Source of the DNA: Halanaerobiaceae bacterium
GTDB lineage: Bacteria; Bacillota; Halanaerobiia; Halanaerobiales; Halarsenatibacteraceae
Assembly: GCA_003554685.1 (NCBI GenBank)
Contig: PWHA01000036.1
Coordinates: forward strand, 1 to 5,646
DNA: 5,646 nucleotides
Direction: 5' to 3'
Position 1 is the first letter of the stretch, and each line of letters opens with the position of its first letter. Shown piece by piece: positions 1 to 4,967 of the stretch. The notes beneath the pieces were generated by a model. It had not been told where the DNA came from. It did no database searches and worked only from the letters and a program-made list of their open reading frames with translations. A program made the position numbers and the translations under genes.

Positions 1-28
1 CTGAGATATCTTAAATGGAAGGAAAAGA

Positions 29-940
29 GTGGTAGCAATGATTGAATCATTTTCCCATACAGTTTATTTTGCCCCCCGGGGCAAGGATCGCATACAGCAT
101 CTGGGAAACCATATCTCCCAGCGGCATTTGAAGGCCAATGATAAGCTCATCGGGCTGGTCGGGAAAGCTGGAGCAGGCAAGTCCCTGCTGATCAACGGTA
201 TGTTTCCCGGTCTTAACCTCACCAATGATGATGAGGGCATAAATCTTCGTCCCCTGCCGGTGCTGGATGAATATCAGGAAGGAAAGTTTCGCAGCCACAG
301 CTATCATGTTGATATCCGCTTTGAAACAGCTTTTTCCCAGCCCTGGGAGCTGGGGAAAGCGATCGAGAAGGCTATCAGAAAAAATAAAAGGGTTATTGTG
401 GAGCACTTCAATTTGATTGCCCCTTATCTGGAAGTAACACCTGATGTCCTGGTGGGAATTGGGGAAGAGGTTCTGCTGGCCCGACCTGGCGTCTTTGGGC
501 CCACTCCCGAAGAAATAAAGGAAGTGGTTTTTGATTCCATTGAATATAGATTTATGGCCCATTCTGCCGAGGATCTAACAGCCATGGTAATAGAAAATCG
601 GGGCTATATGCGACCCCCGCTGCACAGCGATGTTAAGAGCGGATTTGTTTTGCAGTTTGACCAGAAACCGGACTTTTCTCTTGCGGAAATAGAGTCTGAG
701 GTCAGGGATCTAATTGCCAGCAATCAAAAAATTAAATTTTTAGATGATGATCACATCGAAATTGGCAGTGAAAGATATGTCTGCACCGGCCCCAGGATCC
801 ACGTTGGCAGAACCGGGGATATTGAAAGATTTCGACTGCTGCCGGAGTACAAAGTCGATCCGGTGACCGGTTTCTATCTGCTGGTTGGTCTGGTGGGAGA
901 GCGCAGAGGCCAGCTGGAATTGAGCTGCCGCTGCAGTTAA
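29..940 (+). CDS. P-loop protein with C-terminal tRNA-synthetase SAD (AlaX-like) domain
   Basis: This 303-residue protein has two recognisable parts. The N-terminal part carries a Walker A loop, GKAGAGKS at residues 45-52, after a hydrophobic strand, and a possible Walker B-like strand RVIVEHF at 121-127. The C-terminal part (about 172-285) follows the alanyl/threonyl-tRNA synthetase second additional domain in order: HSAED (178-182) where HxxxH is expected, a GFVLQF strand (205-210) with a SLAEIESEV helix (217-225), and CTGPRIHVGRTGDI (252-265), which resembles the Cys/His motif and TGEI turn of those editing domains. I infer an NTP-binding protein with a tRNA- or aminoacyl-related domain; the actual function is unknown. 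The second metal His is Asp, so deacylase activity is doubtful. Either GTG 29, with AAGGA five bases upstream, or ATG 38 could be the start; I chose GTG because of that spacing. A terminator follows at once, so it is probably the last gene of its transcript. Confidence 0.8.
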   Translation: MVAMIESFSHTVYFAPRGKDRIQHLGNHISQRHLKANDKLIGLVGKAGAGKSLLINGMFPGLNLTNDDEGINLRPLPVLDEYQEGKFRSHSYHVDIRFETAFSQPWELGKAIEKAIRKNKRVIVEHFNLIAPYLEVTPDVLVGIGEEVLLARPGVFGPTPEEIKEVVFDSIEYRFMAHSAEDLTAMVIENRGYMRPPLHSDVKSGFVLQFDQKPDFSLAEIESEVRDLIASNQKIKFLDDDHIEIGSERYVCTGPRIHVGRTGDIERFRLLPEYKVDPVTGFYLLVGLVGERRGQLELSCRCS

Positions 941-947
941 TTTTTTT
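918..947 (+). terminator. Intrinsic terminator overlapping the stop codon of the P-loop/SAD gene
   Basis: AGCTGC (923-928) pairs with GCAGTT (933-938) around the loop CGCT, with one G-T wobble. The stem extends through AATT (918-921) with AATT (939-942) past a single bulged G, and five further T residues follow (943-947). The stop codon TAA (938-940) lies inside the 3' arm. This is a standard Rho-independent layout and separates the first gene from rph. It was folded by eye, without an energy calculation. Confidence 0.55.
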
Positions 948-988
948 GGTATTCCGAGCTTTCAGTCTCTATTACTATTAATAAATTT

Positions 989-1036
989 TTTGTTTGACTG
1001 CATATAATCTAATTTGTTTGACTGCATATAATCTAA
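989..1036. repeat. 24-base tandem duplication
   Basis: Two adjacent, identical 24-base copies occupy 989-1012 and 1013-1036. Each contains TTTGACTGCATATAATCT, so each copy has a TTGACT and a TATAAT only three bases apart. Promoter spacing is therefore not met, either within a copy (3 bases) or from the first copy to the second (27 bases). The perfect identity suggests a recent duplication. Confidence 0.9.
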
Positions 1037-1153
1037 TATGATGAAATATCGCAGTTGTAATTGCAGACATGGTGACGATCTTGAGAAAAATATTTGCCGA
1101 AAAACCACTTTTAGCACCGAGATCATTATTTATGCCAAGTTATTTCTAGCAGT

Positions 1154-1192
1154 TTTTGAATTGATATTTTGAATTGATATTTTGAATTGATA
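1154..1192. repeat. 13-base tandem repeat, three copies
   Basis: The unit TTTTGAATTGATA occurs three times without mismatch (1154-1166, 1167-1179, 1180-1192). It is followed by a shortened copy, TATTGATA, to position 1200. The unit length is not a multiple of three, which argues against a coding role. Slippage expansion is the likely origin. Confidence 0.9.
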
Positions 1193-1248
1193 TATTGATA
1201 CACTTTTATCAGAAGGATTTTTAAGTTTTTTACCTTCACAAGCTTTTT

Positions 1249-1273
1249 AATAACCATAATAACCATAATAACC
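1249..1273. repeat. 9-base tandem repeat, about 2.8 copies
   Basis: AATAACCAT occurs at 1249-1257 and 1258-1266, followed by AATAACC at 1267-1273. The array runs directly into a small GC-rich inverted repeat, CCGC-TACAA-GCGG (1272-1284), which is followed by GG and four T residues. Confidence 0.85.
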
Positions 1274-1323
1274 GCTACAAGCGGGGTTTTACTGCCTGAT
1301 TATAATTACATCCAGGAGAATTT

Positions 1324-1368
1324 ATGATAATTACAGCGCTGGAAATCAGGAGCAAAATAAATCTTTGA
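1324..1368 (+). CDS. Possible 14-residue leader peptide upstream of rph
   Basis: An ATG at 1324 is preceded by AGGAG (1314-1318) at a five-base spacing, which is a good ribosome binding site. The ORF reads MIITALEIRSKINL and stops at TGA 1366-1368. The last bases of its stop codon touch the GAGAAGGTGAT ribosome binding site of rph. A ribosome finishing here would therefore be placed at the rph start, which would suit translational coupling. The peptide has no run of a single amino acid that would suggest classic attenuation. It is short enough to be chance, and I call it only because the binding site and position are good. Confidence 0.3.
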   Translation: MIITALEIRSKINL

Positions 1369-1369
1369 G

Positions 1370-1377
1370 AAGGTGAT
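1370..1377 (+). promoter_or_regulatory. Ribosome binding site of rph (decides the start)
   Basis: AAGGTGAT matches the complement of the 16S rRNA 3' end over the AGG-TGAT core. It lies on top of the upstream in-frame GTG 1373 and ATG 1376, leaving too little spacing for either. GTG 1382 sits eight bases after the AAGG core, so it is the best-supported start. Confidence 0.6.
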
Positions 1378-1381
1378 GCAG

Positions 1382-2125
1382 GTGTGTAATCATGAAGAGG
1401 AAGTTCGGGAAAAGGCCCGGGGACAGTTAAGGCCGATTGAAATCACCAGAAATTATACCAAATATGCCGAGGGCTCGGTTTTGATTTCCTCGGGAGATAC
1501 CAGGATTATCTGCACTGCTTCGGTGGAAGACGGAGTACCCTATTTTCTCCGGGGAGAAAATCAGGGCTGGCTGACCGCCGAGTACTCCATGCTTCCCCGG
1601 GCCACCCAGGAGAGAAATATCAGAGCAGCTGCCCGGGGTAAGATCGGCGGCCGCACCCGGGAAATCCAGCGTTTGATTGGCCGCTCCCTGCGGGCTGTGC
1701 TGGATTTGAGCCTGATTGGAGAAAGAACAATCTGGATAGACTGCGATGTGATTCAGGCCGATGGAGGAACCAGAACGACTTCCATCACCGGTGCTTTTGT
1801 GGCGCTCTATGATGCAGTTCAATATATGCTGGAGGAAAAGAAGGTTTCCCGCTCCCCGTTGAAAGAATTTATGGCAGCAGTCAGTGCTGGAATTGTAGAG
1901 AATGAGTATTACCTGGATCTCTGTTATCAGCAGGACCATCAGGCCCAGGTTGATCTCAATGTTGTCATGACTGAATCCGGCAGGATTATTGAAGTTCAGG
2001 GAACCGCTGAAAAAGAGCCCTACAGCCGGGAGGACTTTAACCAGCTGCTGGATCTGGCTGAGATTGGCATTCAGGAAATAATCAGCTTTCAGAAAACAGT
2101 TCTGGGAATAGAGGATGAACAGTAG
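1382..2125 (+). CDS. rph: Ribonuclease PH
   Basis: RNase PH is a phosphate-dependent 3'-5' exoribonuclease that trims tRNA 3' ends; family members form hexameric rings in the cytoplasm. With the GTG start the protein has 247 residues, a normal family length. Family motifs in order are QLRPIEITRNYTKYAEGSVL (15-34), TASVEDGVP (45-53), AEYSMLPRAT (66-75), the basic GRTREIQRLIGRSLRAV (90-106) that binds RNA and phosphate, and DGGTRTTSITGA (127-138) with the phosphate-binding Thr-Arg. Asp179, Asp185 and Asp191 follow, then EVQGTAEKEPYSRE (204-217). The usual N-terminal RxDGR is replaced by REKARG, and the LDLxYxED segment reads LDLCYQQD, a mild departure. The stop codon abuts the ATG of the next gene, so the two are almost certainly co-translated. 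Identity is very secure; only the start (GTG 1373, ATG 1376 or GTG 1382) is open. Confidence 0.97.
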   Translation: MCNHEEEVREKARGQLRPIEITRNYTKYAEGSVLISSGDTRIICTASVEDGVPYFLRGENQGWLTAEYSMLPRATQERNIRAAARGKIGGRTREIQRLIGRSLRAVLDLSLIGERTIWIDCDVIQADGGTRTTSITGAFVALYDAVQYMLEEKKVSRSPLKEFMAAVSAGIVENEYYLDLCYQQDHQAQVDLNVVMTESGRIIEVQGTAEKEPYSREDFNQLLDLAEIGIQEIISFQKTVLGIEDEQ

Positions 2126-2734
2126 ATGAAAAAACTGCTGATAGCCACCGGAAATCAGGATAAAGTTACCGAAATCAAGGAAAAATATCGTGATTTAGAG
2201 TTTGAGATAGTATCTCCCGGAGAACTCAATCTGGAGCTTGATGTTGAGGAAACCGGCAGCACTCTGGAAGAGAATGCTCTGCTCAAGGCCAGGGCGGGAG
2301 CAGAAAAGTCCGGGCTTTTAACTCTGGCAGATGATACCGGTCTGGCGGTGGATGCTCTGGATGGCAGGCCCGGCGTTTATTCAGCCCGTTTCGCCGGTCC
2401 CGATGCTAGTTATGAGGATAATAATCGCCGCCTGTTAAAGCTGCTAGAAGATATTCCCGATGAGAAAAGACAGGCTGCTTTTTGCACCGTAGCTGCCCTG
2501 GTTGACCCGGAAAGGAATCTGGAGGTAACAGTGGAGGGCCGGCTGGAGGGCAGAATTCTAACGGAATTTAGAGGGAAGCAGGGTTTTGGCTATGATCCAA
2601 TATTTTTTCTTCCGGAAAGGGGAAAAGCCCTGGCAGAACTGAGCCTGGAGGAGAAAAATGCCATCAGCCACCGAGCCCGGGCTCTGGAAAAGATGAAGAG
2701 CAAACTGCAGGAAAATTATCATCAGACCGGATAA
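2126..2734 (+). CDS. rdgB: XTP/dITP diphosphatase (RdgB/HAM1 family)
   Basis: This house-cleaning enzyme hydrolyses non-canonical purine nucleotides (dITP, ITP, XTP) to monophosphates and diphosphate, keeping deaminated bases out of DNA and RNA. The 202 residues match family length. Motifs are LLIATGNQDKVTEI (4-17) with the substrate-binding Thr-Gly-Asn and Lys13, TLEENALLKARA (46-57), the catalytic LADDTGLAVDALDGRPGVYS (67-86) with Asp69 and Asp70, FGYDPIF (154-160), and EEKNAISHR (175-183). No key residue is missing. The ATG directly follows the rph stop with no gap, and a GAGG at 2111-2114 inside rph is the only binding site seen, so translation probably depends on coupling to rph. In Bacillus the same pair is followed by a YfcE-type phosphoesterase; that gene is absent here. 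A 5-bp inverted repeat (2725-2739) spans the stop codon. Confidence 0.97.
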   Translation: MKKLLIATGNQDKVTEIKEKYRDLEFEIVSPGELNLELDVEETGSTLEENALLKARAGAEKSGLLTLADDTGLAVDALDGRPGVYSARFAGPDASYEDNNRRLLKLLEDIPDEKRQAAFCTVAALVDPERNLEVTVEGRLEGRILTEFRGKQGFGYDPIFFLPERGKALAELSLEEKNAISHRARALEKMKSKLQENYHQTG

Positions 2735-2763
2735 CGGTCAGCTTTGCTGGAGGAGGATAAAAA

Positions 2764-3642
2764 ATGCTGCTGCGTTCACTGTTATTTATGCCCGGTGACT
2801 CTGAAAAGATCCTGGGTAAGGCCGAAAAAGTAAAAGCCGATGCTGTCATATTTGACCTGGAAGATGCCGTTTCACTGGATAATAAAGAGCAGGCCCGCGG
2901 TCTGGTGGCTGAAAAGCTGGCTTCTTTAGATTCTGCTGCCAGCCCGGCAAAAAAATATTTTGTCCGGGTTAATGCTCTCAATACCGGACTGCTGGAGGAG
3001 GATCTTTCCGCAGTTATCAGCGACAAACTTACCGGCATTATGCTGCCCAAGACCGAAGAGGCAGCCGATGTTCAAAAAGCTGACCATATGCTCAAACAGC
3101 TTGAGGAAAAAAATGAGATAGCAGCCGGCAGTCTGGGTATAATTCTTCTCTTTGAATCGGCCCGGGGAATACTCGCTGCCCCCCGGATTATATCAGCTTC
3201 GGACAGGGTCCTGGCAGCTGCTCTGGGTGGTGAGGATCTCAGCCTGGATCTCAATGCTGTCCGCACCCGCGAGGGCCAGGAGCTCTTCTACAGCCGTTCC
3301 CGCCTGGTCCTGGCAGCCAGCGCCGCCCAAATACCTGCCCTGGATACTGTTTTTACCGATTTCAAGGACAGTGAGGGTCTGGAGCAGGACAGCAGGACAG
3401 CCCGGAGACTGGGTTTTACCGGGAAGCTGGCCATTCATCCCGGTCAGCTGGAAATTATTAATCAGGCCTTCACCCCGGAAAAAGAGGAAATTGAATTTGC
3501 CCGGAGGGTGGTTGAGGCCCAGCAGCAGGCCGGGCAGGAAGGCCGGGCTGTTTATGAGGTGGAAGGGCGAATGATAGACCCTCCGGTGGTGGAAAGAGCC
3601 CGGAAGCTTCTGAAAAATGTTGAGGAGCTGGAAAATTTCTAA
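2764..3642 (+). CDS. CoA-ester lyase, HpcH/HpaI-CitE family
   Basis: This family has TIM-barrel, Mg-dependent enzymes that cleave or condense acyl-CoA esters such as malyl-CoA, citramalyl-CoA or, for CitE, the citryl-ACP of citrate lyase. The 292 residues fit the stand-alone lyases. Motifs are RSLLFMPGDSEKILGKA (4-20), ADAVIFDLEDAV (25-36), the substrate-binding FVRVN with Arg68, IMLPKTE (92-98), LFESARG with the metal ligand Glu131, GGEDLS with the metal ligand Asp158, and AIHPGQLEIIN (223-233), which contacts CoA. All key residues are present. The start is ATG with AGGAGG (2751-2756) seven bases upstream. No citrate lyase alpha, gamma or CitX genes are seen, so membership of the ACP-type citrate lyase complex is unlikely. 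The downstream acid-CoA ligase genes suggest it cleaves the ligase product. The exact substrate (malyl-, citramalyl- or citryl-CoA) is open. Confidence 0.9.
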   Translation: MLLRSLLFMPGDSEKILGKAEKVKADAVIFDLEDAVSLDNKEQARGLVAEKLASLDSAASPAKKYFVRVNALNTGLLEEDLSAVISDKLTGIMLPKTEEAADVQKADHMLKQLEEKNEIAAGSLGIILLFESARGILAAPRIISASDRVLAAALGGEDLSLDLNAVRTREGQELFYSRSRLVLAASAAQIPALDTVFTDFKDSEGLEQDSRTARRLGFTGKLAIHPGQLEIINQAFTPEKEEIEFARRVVEAQQQAGQEGRAVYEVEGRMIDPPVVERARKLLKNVEELENF

Positions 3643-3668
3643 ATGTCTTAGAGAAAAAATGGCGAGGA

Positions 3669-3696
3669 TTGCAGAAAGATATTCCTGAATTATATT
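3669..3696 (+). promoter_or_regulatory. Possible sigma-70-type promoter before the ligase genes
   Basis: TTGCAG (3669-3674) and TATATT (3691-3696) are separated by 16 bases inside the 99-base gap between the lyase and ligase genes. The -10 is one base from consensus, but the -35 matches only its first three bases. No terminator is visible after the lyase gene, so read-through from upstream is also expected. Confidence 0.25.
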
Positions 3697-3728
3697 TCGA
3701 TTAAGGCTGGCAACTTACATAAACATCT

Positions 3729-3734
3729 GGAGGT
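3729..3734 (+). promoter_or_regulatory. Ribosome binding site supporting a TTG start
   Basis: GGAGGT lies seven bases before TTG 3742. The strong match and ideal spacing support TTG as the true start of the ligase beta subunit, although it is a rare start codon. The N-terminal residues it adds (MARILEDIGKKFLAEAGI) fit the first helix of the family. Confidence 0.7.
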
Positions 3735-3741
3735 GGGTTAA

Positions 3742-4965
3742 TTGGCAAGAATTCTGGAGGATATCGGCAAAAAGTTTCTGGCCGAAGCCGGTATAAAGGT
3801 TCCTGCATCAGTCACCATTGAAAGTACAGCGGAGCTGGATGATGCCCTGGACTGGCTGGGAGAGGATGTGGTGCTGAAGGCGCTGGTCCCGGTGGGTAAA
3901 CGCAGGAAGGCCGGGGCCATTAAGTTTCCGGCTGATAGGGAGGAAGCCCGCTCCCGGGCAGAGGAGATCTTTGCCATGGAAGTAAGGGAATTCCCGGTGG
4001 ATGAAATATTGGTGGAAGAGAAGGTAGCCATTGCTGAGGAGTATTATATATCTGCGGCCTATGATAAAAAGGCCCAGCTGCCGGTAGTGATTGCCAGTAC
4101 GGCCGGTGGTATTGATGTGGAAAGCATGAGCAGGCAACATCCCGACCAGATCAAGAAATATCATGTGGACCCCTATATAGGTCTGCCTGATTATAAGGCC
4201 CGGGAGCTCTGGGCTGAGCTGGGTATAACCGGCGGACTTTTAAGAAACCTGGGACAATTAACCTCCCGGGTCTATCACGTCTTTGATAAATATGACTGCA
4301 CCACCCTGGAGATAAATCCCCTGGTGGTTGACGAAGAGGGAGAGCTTCTACCCGCAGATTGTGTGATGGCCAGCGATGACCTGGCAATTTTCAGGCAGCC
4401 GGAGCTGGAGGAGTTTGTTCAGGTCGGCAGTGAGAGGCTCTGGCGTCCTCTGACCGATCTGGAAAAAGAGATTGTCGCGGTCAATGAAGCCGACCCCTAC
4501 CGGGGGACTGCCCGCTATATTGAGCTGGAGGGCGGCGAGATAGGTTTTATGTGCGGTGGCGGAGGCGGCAGCCTGGTCATGTTTGACTCCCTGATGAGTC
4601 TGGGAGAGAGGCCGGCCAATTACACTGAATTTGGCGGTAATCCCAGCGCCGAGAAAGTTTACGGCCTGGCGAAAGGCATAATGTCCAAGCCCGGAGTCCG
4701 GGGACTGCTGGTCTGCTGTAATATCACCAACAATACCCAGGTAGATAAGGTAGCCGAAGGTGTTGTTCGGGCTTTAAAAGAACTGGATAAGGATCCGGAA
4801 GAATTCCCGATTGTAGTTCGTTATGCCGGAGTCAATGATGAGCGGGGACAGGAGATCTTTGAAAGCGCAGGTATTGAATATCACGGTGAAGATATTACCA
4901 TGCCGGAAGCAGCCCGGATGATGGTGGAGGAAATTCGGGACAAGAACTCAGCCGGGAGGTCATAA
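3742..4965 (+). CDS. Acid-CoA ligase beta subunit (SucC/ATP-citrate-lyase-like, ATP-grasp)
   Basis: This is the ATP-binding and acid-binding subunit of a two-subunit CoA ligase; 407 residues is close to SucC length. The N-terminal ATP-grasp half shows VVLKALVPVGKRRKAGAIKF (43-62) with Lys46 and a basic loop, TTLEINPLVV (187-196) with the Mg-binding Glu-x-Asn, and a conserved acidic turn at Asp206 and Asp212-213. The C-terminal half departs from succinyl-CoA synthetase. Where SucC has NGAGLAMATMD it reads CGGGGGSLVMFD (271-282). PANYTEFGGNPS (291-302) resembles LANYGEYSGAPS of ATP-citrate lyase. NITNNTQV (327-334) keeps the Asn and Thr that contact citrate there, and Arg360 in VVRYAG is also kept. 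I infer a ligase for citrate or another hydroxy-polycarboxylate rather than succinate. It pairs with the alpha subunit two bases downstream. The general family is secure and the substrate is not. Confidence 0.88.
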   Translation: MARILEDIGKKFLAEAGIKVPASVTIESTAELDDALDWLGEDVVLKALVPVGKRRKAGAIKFPADREEARSRAEEIFAMEVREFPVDEILVEEKVAIAEEYYISAAYDKKAQLPVVIASTAGGIDVESMSRQHPDQIKKYHVDPYIGLPDYKARELWAELGITGGLLRNLGQLTSRVYHVFDKYDCTTLEINPLVVDEEGELLPADCVMASDDLAIFRQPELEEFVQVGSERLWRPLTDLEKEIVAVNEADPYRGTARYIELEGGEIGFMCGGGGGSLVMFDSLMSLGERPANYTEFGGNPSAEKVYGLAKGIMSKPGVRGLLVCCNITNNTQVDKVAEGVVRALKELDKDPEEFPIVVRYAGVNDERGQEIFESAGIEYHGEDITMPEAARMMVEEIRDKNSAGRS

Positions 4966-4967
4966 CA

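Larger units (their letters stand above)
948..1381. other. AT-rich intergenic spacer upstream of rph
   Basis: This stretch of about 430 bases has no convincing gene. It is visibly richer in A and T than the flanking genes and contains three separate tandem-repeat arrays (units of 24, 13 and 9 bases). It also has three TATAAT boxes (1003-1008, 1027-1032, 1301-1306), none with a convincing -35 element at 16-18 bases. Near its 3' end is a possible leader ORF with its own ribosome binding site. The rph promoter presumably lies here, but I cannot place it. The best -10 by position is 1301-1306, which would give a short leader transcript. Confidence 0.7.

Noticed and set aside
1..45. An open frame from base 1 to TGA 43-45 that could be the tail of an upstream gene overlapping the first gene.
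   Set aside because: Only 14 codons are visible, with no recognisable motif. Another frame ends at 12-14, so the upstream gene end cannot be placed.
47..562. A 171-codon minus-strand ORF opposite the first gene, and similar antisense ORFs opposite rph and the ligase genes.
   Set aside because: They mirror well-supported + strand genes, have no recognisable domains and no independent support.
994..1032. TTGACT and TATAAT boxes in the 24-base repeat as a promoter.
   Set aside because: Spacing is 3 bases within a copy and 27 between copies, neither compatible with a standard promoter.
1038..1172. A 44-codon ORF with a Cys-rich start and hydrophobic end in the spacer upstream of rph.
   Set aside because: There is no ribosome binding site before ATG 1038 or 1041. 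It ends inside the 13-base repeat array and resembles no family I know.
1272..1290. CCGC-TACAA-GCGG followed by GG and TTTT as a terminator.
   Set aside because: The stem is only 4 bp, two G residues separate it from the T run, and the run has just four T residues. The upstream gene already has a better terminator.
2725..2739. Inverted repeat GACCG-GATAA-CGGTC across the rdgB stop codon as a terminator.
   Set aside because: No T run follows, and the lyase ribosome binding site begins about ten bases later. It may slow decay or do nothing.
3152..3574. A 140-codon + strand ORF inside the CoA-ester lyase gene.
   Set aside because: It is an alternative frame of a gene with clear family motifs, and its translation is rich in Trp, Pro and Ser with no domain.
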